Below are positions 1-8,658 of a stretch of 39,457 nucleotides of DNA, one piece after another. The stretch is from Sphingobacteriales bacterium (GTDB lineage Bacteria; Bacteroidota; Bacteroidia; Chitinophagales; Chitinophagaceae), in NCBI GenBank assembly GCA_023251235.1, contig JAHEZE010000015.1, forward strand, positions 1 through 39,457, in the 5' to 3' direction. Every line of letters begins with the position of its first letter. Position 1 is the stretch's first letter. The position numbers and the translations under genes are program-made. Below the pieces are notes generated by a model. It worked only from the letters and a program-made list of their open reading frames with translations. It made no database searches and was not told where the DNA came from.

Positions 1-765
1 ATACTCTTCTACCTGGCTTTTCTTTTTTCCTTCTGCCGGCTCATTGATTGGAAACTTAACAAAGCCATTTCCGTTGCTCATCACTTTACTCATCAGAGCA
101 GAATATTCGGTGGAAATATCGTTATCATCAAATGATAAAATATTTCTGAAGCCCATTGTATCCTGGTAAAATTTTACCCAGGGGTTCATCTGGTTCCAGC
201 CTACATTGCCCACACAATGGTCAACATATTGGAGCCCGGTATCCGCAGGATGAAAATAGGGATTGCTCCATTCACGAAATCCGGGTAAGAATGGACCATT
301 ATAATTTTTTCTTTCTACAAATAAATGAACCGTATCCCCATAGGTATGAATGCCGCTCAATACTACTTCCCCATCATTATCTTTTAAATGCTGAGGTGGC
401 ATATATGATTTTGCACCACGTTTTACAGTTTCTTCCCATGCACTGGTGGCATTATCCACTTTTAAGGCAAGAGCTTTAACACCATCACCATGTTTATAAA
501 TATGGTCTGCTATTTCATTATTACTGCGGATGGGTGTAGTAAGTACGAGGGTCAATTTATTTTGCCGAACAGCATAACTTGCCCGGTCTTTTACCCCTGT
601 TTCCGGACCTGTATAAGCCAATGGCTGGAAGCCAAATGCACTCATATAATAATGAGCTGATTGTTTTGCATTACCCACATAAAATTCTACGTAGTCTGTT
701 CCCTGAAGTGGAAGGAAGTCAGTTTGCGAAGCCTGATTTTTATCTGAAACTGTAATTGTGTTCAT
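1..765 (-). CDS. hppD: 4-hydroxyphenylpyruvate dioxygenase, C-terminus cut by window edge
   Basis: Non-haem iron dioxygenase that turns 4-hydroxyphenylpyruvate into homogentisate in cytosolic tyrosine catabolism. Reading the minus strand from the ATG at 765 gives 255 uninterrupted residues running off the left edge. The N-terminal vicinal-oxygen-chelate domain is recognisable (YVEFYVGNAKQSAHYY near residue 25). The second domain begins with YVDHCVGNV, whose histidine is the first iron ligand of the family; the other His and Glu ligands lie outside the window. Family members are about 350-380 residues, so roughly two thirds is visible. It is divergent from purK. The 5' side carries a 58-base element (790-847) that recurs upstream of the GH51 gene at 29.8 kb. 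The identification is strong; only the 3' part is unseen. Confidence 0.93.
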   Translation of the reverse strand, partial: MNTITVSDKNQASQTDFLPLQGTDYVEFYVGNAKQSAHYYMSAFGFQPLAYTGPETGVKDRASYAVRQNKLTLVLTTPIRSNNEIADHIYKHGDGVKALALKVDNATSAWEETVKRGAKSYMPPQHLKDNDGEVVLSGIHTYGDTVHLFVERKNYNGPFLPGFREWSNPYFHPADTGLQYVDHCVGNVGWNQMNPWVKFYQDTMGFRNILSFDDNDISTEYSALMSKVMSNGNGFVKFPINEPAEGKKKSQVEEY

Positions 766-847
766 AAAATATTTTTTTGTCAGCAATAACATTTCTATTC
801 ATCACCTTTTGTGTCACTCCCTTGTACGTTCAGAAATTCTATTGAGC
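766..847 (-). promoter_or_regulatory. Conserved leader/promoter-like element upstream of hppD (copy A)
   Basis: Read on the minus strand, 847 down to 790 matches 29735-29792 at 48 of 58 positions, without gaps. The best-conserved core is GAACGTACAAG followed by GAGTGACACAA. It is flanked on both sides by an AATAGAA direct repeat. The element ends 24 bases before the hppD ATG, and an A-rich tract with ACAAAAAAATAT lies in between, as in the other copy. The shared position and orientation suggest a promoter, an operator or a leader RNA. A dispersed repeat that happens to lie there is the alternative. The function is unknown to me. Confidence 0.6.
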
Positions 848-1035
848 AATTAAAGAATGCCACATTACTCCCCTTTAGAGGATGGGGGTATATCCATTGC
901 CAGCGTTTCCATTAAAAGATTGAAACGGCTTCTTTGGTCAGAAAATAATTTATGAGGATAATCAGGAAGCATAAATCAAAATTAAACAAATTCCCAACTA
1001 CAAACCACAATCTAAAAACCTTAAACTTCAGCTCT

Positions 1036-1043
1036 TATCTTTG
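1036..1043 (+). promoter_or_regulatory. Bacteroidota -7 box upstream of purK
   Basis: TATCTTTG fits the Bacteroidota -7 consensus TAnnTTTG and ends four bases before the purK ATG at 1048, which would give a leaderless or nearly leaderless mRNA. I see no TTG at the usual 17-23 base distance upstream, so the promoter is only half supported. Confidence 0.4.
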
Positions 1044-1047
1044 CGTT

Positions 1048-2169
1048 ATGCAAAAAATAGGCATATTGGGTGGTGGTCAACTGGGAAGAATGCTTTTGCA
1101 GGCTTCGGCTAATTACCCTGTCGAAACATATCTAATGGAAAATGATGATGAATGCCCGGCAGCGCATCTTTGTCATCATTTTACTAAAGGGGATATAAAA
1201 GATTTTGAGGATGTTTATAATTTTGGAAAAAGCCTGGATTCGGTTACTATCGAAATTGAAAATGTAAACGTAGAAGCTCTGGAAAAATTAGAGGCCGAAG
1301 GGGTAAAAATTTTTCCAAAACCTTCTGTATTGAAAATAATAAAGAATAAAATTTTACAAAAGCAATATTATTCGCAATACCAGGTACCCACAGCAGAATT
1401 CATCGTTACTCATGACCAGGCAGAATTAATGCGCCAGGAAAAATTTCTGCCGGCCGTCCACAAACTGGGCGAAGGCGGTTATGACGGCCGTGGCGTGGAG
1501 ATCATTAAAACCAAAGACGATCTGCATAAAGCATTTGATGCTCCCGCTGTTTTAGAAAAACTTATTCCTATTGAAAAAGAAATAGCGCAAATGATCGCTA
1601 TTAATGAAAAAGGAGAAGCAGCTCTTTATCCTCCGGTTGAAATGCTTTTTGATCCCGAACTGAATTTACTCGACTATCAACTTTGCCCTGCAGAATTAAG
1701 TACACAAACTCTTTATAAAGTAGAAGCTATTGCTTTAACTGTAGTTAAAAATTTTCAATCGCCGGGGATATTTGCAGTAGAAATGTTTGTTGATAAAAAT
1801 GGAAATGTATTTGCAAATGAAACAGCCCCCAGGGTTCACAACAGCGGCCATCATACCATTGAAGCACATTACAGCAGCCAGTTCGATATGCTTTGGAGGA
1901 TTATGCTGGGATATCCGCTTGGAAATACGGAAGCCATTCTTCCTTCTATTATGGTCAACATCATCGGAGCTTCCGGATACAATGGTCCTGTGAAATATGA
2001 AGGGCTGGATGAAGTATTGAAAATAGAAAATGCTTTTGTGCACTTATATGGGAAAAAACAAACCAGGCCTGGCAGGAAAATGGGCCATGTAACTATTCTA
2101 AGTAAAGAAAGACAGGACCTGCTTCATAAATCCAATAAAGTAAAAAGTATGCTTTTACCGAAATCATAA
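1048..2169 (+). CDS. purK: N5-carboxyaminoimidazole ribonucleotide synthase
   Basis: Cytosolic ATP-grasp enzyme of purine synthesis that joins bicarbonate to aminoimidazole ribonucleotide using ATP; PurE then rearranges the product. The protein has 373 residues, normal for PurK. It opens with the nucleotide-fold motif MQKIGILGGGQLGRML. The ATP-grasp glycine-rich loop (GEGGYDGRGV) lies near residue 143-152, and the family signature NETAPRVHNSGHHT near residue 257-270. The reading frame is open from 952, but homology starts at the ATG at 1048, and a TATCTTTG box sits just before it, so I chose that start. The gene is alone on its strand, with no purE beside it. The identification is secure. Confidence 0.95.
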   Translation: MQKIGILGGGQLGRMLLQASANYPVETYLMENDDECPAAHLCHHFTKGDIKDFEDVYNFGKSLDSVTIEIENVNVEALEKLEAEGVKIFPKPSVLKIIKNKILQKQYYSQYQVPTAEFIVTHDQAELMRQEKFLPAVHKLGEGGYDGRGVEIIKTKDDLHKAFDAPAVLEKLIPIEKEIAQMIAINEKGEAALYPPVEMLFDPELNLLDYQLCPAELSTQTLYKVEAIALTVVKNFQSPGIFAVEMFVDKNGNVFANETAPRVHNSGHHTIEAHYSSQFDMLWRIMLGYPLGNTEAILPSIMVNIIGASGYNGPVKYEGLDEVLKIENAFVHLYGKKQTRPGRKMGHVTILSKERQDLLHKSNKVKSMLLPKS

Positions 2170-2300
2170 GTACTTCCTTTCATCCATTGCATTTACCTTT
2201 TATAAAAGCCTGATCAATATCATCTAAGAGAACATTTTTTTCTGATTTATGATTGCCGATAAGTACTTATTTTTAATGCCCAAACCACAATTGATTAATC

Positions 2301-3359
2301 GTGACCAAAACAAAGTTTTTTAAAACATCACTTTTTTTACTGATCTTCTATGCATTTGCTGCCTGCAATAATAAAAAGAAGGATAACACAGCACAAGCAG
2401 CAGGTCCTGTAAAACAACCTCCGATCTCAGTAGAAGCGCTAATTACTAAATCACAATCACTAAGCACTAATATTGAAGTTCCAGGAACATTACTGGCAAA
2501 TGAAACTACCGAAATACACCCCGAAGTTTCAGGGAAACTCGTAGAATTAAATATAAAAGAAGGAAGTTTTGTATCTCAAGGAACATTACTGGCAAAAATA
2601 TATGATGGAGATCTGCAGGCACAGAAACGAAAACTGGAAGTGCAATTAAAAATTGCCCAACAAACTGAAAATCGCCAGGCTCAATTACTAAAAATACAAG
2701 GGATCAGTCAACAGGAATATGATTTGAGTTTGCTTCAGGTGCATAACCTGAATGCAGATATTGATATTATAAATGAAGCTTTAAGGAAAACAGAAATCAG
2801 GGCGCCATTCAGCGGCAAACTTGGATTTAAAAATATCTCCCCCGGGGCATTTATTACTCCCTCTTTAATTATTTGCACGGTAAGCCAGGTGAGCCAGTTG
2901 AAATTACAATTTACTGTACCGGAAAAATACAGTTCATTGATTAAAAATGGTCAGCAGATAGATTTTACATTGGATGGATCTGACAAAACTTTCAATGCAA
3001 ATGTTTCTGCAACTGAAGTGTACATAGAGGAAAATTCCAGAAGCCTTTCTGTAAGGGCTATAGTAAAATCCCATGACCCATTTTTAGTTCCCGGGGCTTT
3101 TGCTAAAGTAAAAATTGTATTAGGCAATAATGAAAATGCAATTTTAATTCCTACTGAAGCAGTCATTCCCATGGGCCGGAAAAAACAAGTCTACCTGTTT
3201 AATGGAGGAAAAGTTTTGGTAACAGATATAGTAACCGGTATTCGTGACTCCACCAATATACAGGTAATAAGCGGGTTAAAACTGGGAGATACTGTTATAA
3301 CCTCCGGCTTATTGTTTCTGAAGCAAGGAAGTGATGTAAGAATTACAAAAACTAATTGA
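2301..3359 (+). CDS. RND efflux periplasmic adaptor (membrane fusion lipoprotein)
   Basis: Adaptor subunit linking an inner-membrane RND pump to an outer-membrane channel. The 352-residue product starts with a lipoprotein signal (hydrophobic stretch, then FAACNN with Cys near residue 22), so it is probably anchored by lipid in the periplasm. A lipoyl/barrel-sandwich half-motif (EVSGKLVELNIKEGSFV) lies near residue 75-90, a coiled-coil hairpin near 100-160, and the second half (IRAPFSGKLGF) near 167-177. The start is GTG at 2301; a stop lies in frame three codons upstream and no ATG fits the signal peptide. It is the first gene of a three-gene operon, 16 bases before the pump. The substrate cannot be told from sequence, and no adjacent regulator is seen. 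Confidence 0.92.
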   Translation: MTKTKFFKTSLFLLIFYAFAACNNKKKDNTAQAAGPVKQPPISVEALITKSQSLSTNIEVPGTLLANETTEIHPEVSGKLVELNIKEGSFVSQGTLLAKIYDGDLQAQKRKLEVQLKIAQQTENRQAQLLKIQGISQQEYDLSLLQVHNLNADIDIINEALRKTEIRAPFSGKLGFKNISPGAFITPSLIICTVSQVSQLKLQFTVPEKYSSLIKNGQQIDFTLDGSDKTFNANVSATEVYIEENSRSLSVRAIVKSHDPFLVPGAFAKVKIVLGNNENAILIPTEAVIPMGRKKQVYLFNGGKVLVTDIVTGIRDSTNIQVISGLKLGDTVITSGLLFLKQGSDVRITKTN

Positions 3360-3375
3360 TTCCAATTTTGAACAG

Positions 3376-6300
3376 ATGAATTTATCAGAACTAAGTTTAA
3401 AAAGACCCGTACTAGCCATAGTTTGTTCTTTATTGATCATCATCTTTGGCTCTATCGGCTATTCTTTTTTGGGTGTAAGAGAATATCCTGCCATTGACCC
3501 GGCTGTAATCAGTGTACGTACTTCTTATGTTGGTGCCAGTGCAGATATAGTAGAGCAGCAAATTACCGAGCCATTAGAAAAAGCAGTAAATGGTGTACAG
3601 GGTGTAAAAAATATTACATCCAACAGTTCCCAGGGTAATAGCAGCATTACCGTTGAATTTGAATTGAGTGTGGACCTTGAAAAAGCTGCCAATGATGTAA
3701 GAGATAAAGTAGGACAAGCCGTAAGCAGCCTGCCCCAGGATATTGATGCCCCTCCAATCGTATTTAAATCGGATGCAGATTCTGACCCAATAATGTTTAT
3801 TATTATTCAAAGTCAGAAAAAAAACTTACTTGAACTTTCTGATTTTGCAGAAAATGTAGTACAGGAACGGCTGCAAACCATTTCAGGTGTTAGTTCTGCA
3901 GGTGCCTTTGGAAAGCAATATGCCATGAGGCTTTGGATTGATCCTTCAAAACTTGCTGCATACAAACTTACCGTACAGGATATAAGAGCTGCATTGGAAA
4001 AAGAAAATATTGAATTGCCCGGCGGAAAAATAAGGGGTAATACTACACAGTTAATTATTAAAACCTACGGAAAACTTTCAACTGAAACACAATTTAATGA
4101 TCTTATCATTCGGGAAACAGAAGGGCACATTATACGTTTTCGTGATGTTGGTGCAGCCGTTCTTTCCTCTGATAATGATGAATTTTCCTCTCGGGTAAAC
4201 AATGTAGCCTCTGTCGGTGTAAGGATTATTGCGCAACCGGGCAGTAACCAGATTGAAATCGCAGATGAGGTTTATAAAAGAATTGACCAGATTAAAAAAG
4301 ATATGCCCGGCGATATTACCATTGAAGTTGGTTATGATCGTTCAGGTTTTGTACGTAAAGCAGTAAATGAAGTAAAAGAAACTTTAATTATTTCTATTTC
4401 ACTGGTGGTCTTTATCATTTTTCTTTTCTTCCGTGAATGGTCATTAGCGCTACGCCCATTAATTGATATCCCGGTTTCCCTGATTGGTGCATTCTTTATT
4501 ATGTATGTGGCGGGCTTTTCTGTGAACGTACTGACACTACTTGCTGTGGTATTAGCAACAGGGCTGGTTGTGGATGATGGAATTGTTGTTACAGAAAATA
4601 TTTTCAAGAAAATGGAACTGGGCATGAATAAACATAAAGCCGCCCTGGAAGGTTCCAAAGAAATTTATTTTGCGGTCATAGCTACTTCAATTACCCTGGC
4701 AATCGTTTTTCTGCCTATCATTTTTTTACAAGGCTTTGTTGGAAGATTATTCCGGGAGTTTGGAATAGTGGTAGCCGGTGCAGTATTGATTTCAGCCTTC
4801 GTTTCACTTTCACTTACTCCTGTATTAAATATTTTCCTTAGCAAAAAAGATCCGGGCAAGCATTCCTGGTTTTATCGGGTTACTGAACCATTCTTTACCG
4901 GAATGGAAAACCTTTATCGCCAGACACTAAAGGGATTTATGAAACTTCGATGGGTAGCATTAATCATTGTACTTGCCTGCCTTGCCACAATCTACTTAAT
5001 TGGGAAAAATATCCCTTCCGAATTAGCTCCAATGGAAGATCGTAACCGGGTTCGTGCCACCTTAACAGGACCTGAAGGAGCCGATTTTGATTTTACTGAT
5101 AAGGTTACTTATGATATTGCCCAACAGCTTATAGATTCTGTTCCCGAAAAATCATTTGTACTCACATTTGCTCCGGCAGGATTTACCGGTGGTGGCAGTA
5201 GCAACACTTCTTTTATCAGCATGGGATTGGTAGATGCTGGTATGCGTAACCGTTCACAGGATGATATTGCACAGCAAATGAACCGGATGTTTCGCCGGTA
5301 TAATAATGTAAGGGCTTTTGCCATCCAGGAACAAACAATTTCCGTAGGACTTGGTGGCCGTGGTTCCTTCCCGGTACAGTTTGTATTACAGAATCTGAAT
5401 TTTGATAAGTTAAAAGAAAAAGTTCCGAAATTTCTGGATGAGGTTGCAAAAAGTAAAGTATTCCAGGGCTTTGATGTTAACCTTAAATTCAATCAGCCCG
5501 AATTACAGATAACCATTGACCGGTTAAAAGCAAATGAACTGGGGGTTTCTGTTTTAGATGTTACTAATACTTTACAGTTGGCATTAAGCGGCCGCCGTTT
5601 TGGTTATTTTATAATGAATGGAAAACAATATTCAGTTATCGGGCAAGTAGAAAGAGAAAACCGCGATGAACCGGTTGATCTGAAATCTTTTTATGTACGT
5701 AATAACCGGGGAGAGTTAATACAATTAGATAACATTGTAAAAATGGAAGAATCCGCTAATCCCCCAACTATTTATCATTTCAACCGTTTTAAAAGCGCCA
5801 CTATCTCAGCCGGTCTGGCAAATGGAATGGCACTGGGAGATGGTATAAAAGAAATGGAAAGAATTGCAAAAATAGTTTTAGATGAATCTTTCAATACTTC
5901 GCTTAGTGGCGCTTCTCTTGATTTTAAAGAAAGTTCTTCCAACACCTCATTTGCCTTTGTACTGGCATTAGTGTTAATCTTTTTAGTGCTGTCAGCACAA
6001 TTTGAAAGTTTTATTGACCCGTTGATTATTATGATCACGGTACCACTTGCTTTAGCCGGTGCTGTAATAAGTTTAAAATTATTTGGGCAAACTTTGAATA
6101 TATTTTCTCAAATTGGTATCATCATGCTCATTGGGCTTGTTACCAAGAATGGAATTCTTATTGTTGAATTTGCCAATCAAAAAAGAAGAAGAGGTGAAAA
6201 GAAGATTCCTGCAGCTATTGATGCGGCCGTTGCAAGATTACGGCCTGTCTTAATGACCACATTGGCAACTACATTAGGAGCTTTACCGATTGCTTTGGCC

Positions 6301-6483
6301 ATCGGTTCTGCAGGTAAAAGCCGTGTACCATTAGGAATTGTTATCGTCGGAGGAATGTTATTTGCCTTAATTCTGACCCTGTATGTTGTACCAGCTTTAT
6401 ATTCTTATTTATCAAGTAAAAAGAAATCAAGCAATCTTGACACGATAATATCAGTTGCTGAAATGAAAGAAGCTCATGATTAA
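3376..6483 (+). CDS. RND (HAE1-type) efflux pump, inner-membrane subunit
   Basis: Proton-driven tripartite efflux transporter of the AcrB/MexB family, 1035 residues, the normal length. The first transmembrane helix is at residue 10-30, two large periplasmic loops follow, and helix clusters lie near 335-500 and 855-1015. The proton-relay aspartates are present as D400 and D401 in GLVVDDGIVV, and the partner lysine as K924 in GLVTKNGILIVEF, so it should be active. The sequence is of the hydrophobic-and-amphiphilic type rather than the heavy-metal type. The stop overlaps the start of the downstream outer-membrane factor gene (8 bases shared), indicating translational coupling. The likely substrates are drugs, bile-like detergents or plant phenolics, but the sequence does not decide among them. 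Confidence 0.96.
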   Translation: MNLSELSLKRPVLAIVCSLLIIIFGSIGYSFLGVREYPAIDPAVISVRTSYVGASADIVEQQITEPLEKAVNGVQGVKNITSNSSQGNSSITVEFELSVDLEKAANDVRDKVGQAVSSLPQDIDAPPIVFKSDADSDPIMFIIIQSQKKNLLELSDFAENVVQERLQTISGVSSAGAFGKQYAMRLWIDPSKLAAYKLTVQDIRAALEKENIELPGGKIRGNTTQLIIKTYGKLSTETQFNDLIIRETEGHIIRFRDVGAAVLSSDNDEFSSRVNNVASVGVRIIAQPGSNQIEIADEVYKRIDQIKKDMPGDITIEVGYDRSGFVRKAVNEVKETLIISISLVVFIIFLFFREWSLALRPLIDIPVSLIGAFFIMYVAGFSVNVLTLLAVVLATGLVVDDGIVVTENIFKKMELGMNKHKAALEGSKEIYFAVIATSITLAIVFLPIIFLQGFVGRLFREFGIVVAGAVLISAFVSLSLTPVLNIFLSKKDPGKHSWFYRVTEPFFTGMENLYRQTLKGFMKLRWVALIIVLACLATIYLIGKNIPSELAPMEDRNRVRATLTGPEGADFDFTDKVTYDIAQQLIDSVPEKSFVLTFAPAGFTGGGSSNTSFISMGLVDAGMRNRSQDDIAQQMNRMFRRYNNVRAFAIQEQTISVGLGGRGSFPVQFVLQNLNFDKLKEKVPKFLDEVAKSKVFQGFDVNLKFNQPELQITIDRLKANELGVSVLDVTNTLQLALSGRRFGYFIMNGKQYSVIGQVERENRDEPVDLKSFYVRNNRGELIQLDNIVKMEESANPPTIYHFNRFKSATISAGLANGMALGDGIKEMERIAKIVLDESFNTSLSGASLDFKESSSNTSFAFVLALVLIFLVLSAQFESFIDPLIIMITVPLALAGAVISLKLFGQTLNIFSQIGIIMLIGLVTKNGILIVEFANQKRRRGEKKIPAAIDAAVARLRPVLMTTLATTLGALPIALAIGSAGKSRVPLGIVIVGGMLFALILTLYVVPALYSYLSSKKKSSNLDTIISVAEMKEAHD

Positions 6484-7894
6484 TTTTTTTATGAACTCAA
6501 CTGTTGACCTACTAGCAAAAAATATTGTTGCGCATGCCCCGACGAGCTACGATAATAATCGGAGCGGAACTCGGAATCGCACTCTTATACGTTCTGTTCT
6601 TTATGCTGCTTTCAGCCTGATTGCTTTTTCATTGCATGCTCAGAAATTACTCTCATTGGAAGAAGCCATTGCCACTGCACTCCAGAATAATTTTGATATT
6701 CAATTATCAAAAAATGATTCAATGGTGGCTGCCTTGGATTATTCTTACCGCAATGCCGTTTTTCTTCCAAGAATAAACAGCACCCTCAGCTCCAACTGGG
6801 CTGAAAACAAACAGAACCAACGGTTCACCAATGGCACAAAAAAAGCAGGTGGTGTAAAAACAAATAATTATGTCGGCAATGTTTCTTTAAACTGGACTTT
6901 ATTTGATGGCTTGAAAATGTTTGCTACAAGAGAGAAGGCTGCAGAATATATAAAATTGGGAGAACTGGGTATTAAAGATCAGCTTGTAAATACGGTAGCC
7001 GCTGTTATCAATAATTACTACGCAATAGTAAGACAGAAACAACAACTGAAAGCAATAGAAGAACAAATGAGCCTGAATGAAGAAAGAGTAAAATTATCTC
7101 AACGAAAACTGGAGATTGGTGAAGGCGCCAAGCCAGATGTACTGCAAAGCAAGGTGGATCTGAATGCACAAAAAGCAGCAAGGCTTACTCAACAAACCCT
7201 GATTGAAAAACTAAAAGAGCAACTGAACCAATCAATGAATGTAACACAAAATACAACTTATGATGTCGTTGAAACCATCCCGATTAACATGAATTTGGCG
7301 CTGGGAGATATTCAAAACAATATTGAAAACACAAACCCCGTTTTGCAAATCACAAAGAAAAATATTGATATTGCCAATCTTACATTAAAAGAAAGAAAGG
7401 CTGAACGATGGCCAACTCTTACGTTTAATTCCGCTTACAATATTAACCGCACCAATAATAACGTGGCTCTCAACCCCGCCCTGCCCATCTATAATCGCAA
7501 CAGGGGATATAATTACGGCTTCGTTGCCAACATCCCAATTTTAAATAACCGGAATAACAACAGGCTTATTAAACAAGCCGCATTAAATGTTGATTACAGC
7601 AAACTTATTTTTGACAATCAACGTTCACTGATCAATCTTGATATCATTAATGCTTTTAAAGATTATGAACTTCAAAAACAGGAACTGGAACTTGAAGAAT
7701 CTAATATTTTACTGGCAAAAGAAAATGTTGACATTGCACTGCAGAGTTACCGTCTCGGTGCTTTCACTTTTTTACAATTGAGAGAAGCCCAAAAAAGTTT
7801 AGAAGACGCATACAACCGCCTTATTGCTGCCAGGTATAATGCCAAACTTGCAGAAACCGAACTACTTCGTTTAAAAGGGGACTTAATTAGGTAG
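6476..7894 (+). CDS. TolC-family outer-membrane efflux protein
   Basis: Outer-membrane channel of the RND system encoded just upstream. The 472-residue product has the duplicated TolC-type coiled-coil arrangement: LSLEEAIATALQNNFDI near residue 60, a second repeat near residue 280, and the closing motif LGAFTFLQLREAQKSLEDAYNRL near residue 428-450. The start overlaps the end of the pump gene; ATG codons at 6476 and 6491 are both possible. The signal peptide hydrophobic core (VLYAAFSLIAF, cleavage near HAQ) begins only at about residue 41, so the n-region is unusually long. The DNA of that extension (about 6535-6585) is more GC-rich than its surroundings and contains short inverted repeats. 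No in-frame ATG lies nearer the signal core. Confidence 0.92.
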   Translation: MINFFMNSTVDLLAKNIVAHAPTSYDNNRSGTRNRTLIRSVLYAAFSLIAFSLHAQKLLSLEEAIATALQNNFDIQLSKNDSMVAALDYSYRNAVFLPRINSTLSSNWAENKQNQRFTNGTKKAGGVKTNNYVGNVSLNWTLFDGLKMFATREKAAEYIKLGELGIKDQLVNTVAAVINNYYAIVRQKQQLKAIEEQMSLNEERVKLSQRKLEIGEGAKPDVLQSKVDLNAQKAARLTQQTLIEKLKEQLNQSMNVTQNTTYDVVETIPINMNLALGDIQNNIENTNPVLQITKKNIDIANLTLKERKAERWPTLTFNSAYNINRTNNNVALNPALPIYNRNRGYNYGFVANIPILNNRNNNRLIKQAALNVDYSKLIFDNQRSLINLDIINAFKDYELQKQELELEESNILLAKENVDIALQSYRLGAFTFLQLREAQKSLEDAYNRLIAARYNAKLAETELLRLKGDLIR

Positions 7895-7919
7895 TTTCTC
7901 TTCACTATATAGGAGGCGG

Positions 7920-8058
7920 ATAGAACACATTAGAAAATCACACGTAGTCAGACAATCTATATGAAAACCATGGTTTCTAATATTTCTATTGTGATTCAAA
8001 TTGATGCACTACCCAAAATGAGGTCCCGATTGTTATCAGGACTAAACCCGTAATTTTG
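7920..8058 (+). promoter_or_regulatory. Promoter and inverted repeats upstream of the pRiA4b ORF-3-like gene
   Basis: TTG at 8030-8032 and TAATTTTG at 8051-8058 are 18 bases apart, which fits the Bacteroidota promoter form TTG-N17-23-TAnnTTTG; the ATG follows at 8063. Upstream, ATTAGAAA (about 7931) and AATCACA (about 7938) recur as inverted partners TTTCTAAT (about 7973) and TGTGATT (about 7990), and AAACCATGGTTT is a perfect 12-base palindrome between them. These could form a hairpin or operator sites. The end of the efflux operon is only about 30 bases before, so part of the structure may act as its terminator. Confidence 0.45.
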
Positions 8059-8062
8059 ACTC

Positions 8063-8626
8063 ATGGCAATATTAAAGTTCAGGATCTATTTTGAAGAAGA
8101 TGACAGTGTTTATCGTGATGTTGTTATCCGGCATACACAATCATTTTTTGAATTACATGAAGCGATATTACGAGCTTATGAATTTGACAATAAGCATAAA
8201 GCTACTTATTATCGCAGCAATGATCATTGGCAACGTGGAAGGGAAATTTCACTGGAAGTATATGATAAAGAATATAAGGCGCCCCCCTTATTAATGAAAG
8301 ATACTACAGTTGGTTCTGAAATTAAAATTCCCTCTCAAAAATTTATTTATAATTATGATTTTAACAGGAGTTGGAATTTTCTTGTTGAGCTGATTAATGT
8401 AAGCAAAGAGGAAAATCCGAAACTCAGTTATCCTGCTATCATCCGTACAGAAGGTATTGCTCCCAGCCAGTATGGTACCAAAGGTTTGCTGGGTGCAAAA
8501 TTTGCCGATGTGGAAGAAAAATATGACCTGACGCAGGTTTCAGAAGGCTTTAGTGAAAAAGATGAAGAGGGAGAGGATATTGGATTAAGTGACGACACCG
8601 TTGAAGAAGATACCACGGAAATATAA
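8063..8626 (+). CDS. pRiA4b ORF-3-like (IS1096 TnpR-like passenger family) protein
   Basis: A 187-residue protein matching the plasmid pRiA4b ORF-3 family: the opening AILKFRIYFEEDDSVYRDVVIR, then FFELHEAILRAYEFDNKHKATYY, are typical of its N-terminal fold. Residues from about 155 on are a strongly acidic tail (EKDEEGEDIG and more). The family's biochemical role is not known. Although some relatives travel with insertion sequences, no transposase or terminal repeats are found here. It lies 32 bases before miaA on the same strand, so the two probably share a transcript. It has its own well-formed TAnnTTTG promoter. A simple housekeeping role is as likely as a mobile origin. Confidence 0.8.
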   Translation: MAILKFRIYFEEDDSVYRDVVIRHTQSFFELHEAILRAYEFDNKHKATYYRSNDHWQRGREISLEVYDKEYKAPPLLMKDTTVGSEIKIPSQKFIYNYDFNRSWNFLVELINVSKEENPKLSYPAIIRTEGIAPSQYGTKGLLGAKFADVEEKYDLTQVSEGFSEKDEEGEDIGLSDDTVEEDTTEI

Positions 8627-8658
8627 TTAAAAGAAATTTATGAACTTGAAAATTGATA

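Noticed and set aside
156-479. A 107-codon plus-strand frame
   Set aside because: It lies entirely opposite the convincing 4-hydroxyphenylpyruvate dioxygenase frame and encodes nothing recognisable.
952-1047. Upstream extension of purK by 32 codons
   Set aside because: The extra residues do not match the family, and a TATCTTTG box lies just before the ATG at 1048.
8063-8626. An IS1096-type insertion sequence suggested by the pRiA4b ORF-3-like gene
   Set aside because: There is no transposase, no terminal inverted repeats and no target duplication, and the gene is packed beside miaA.
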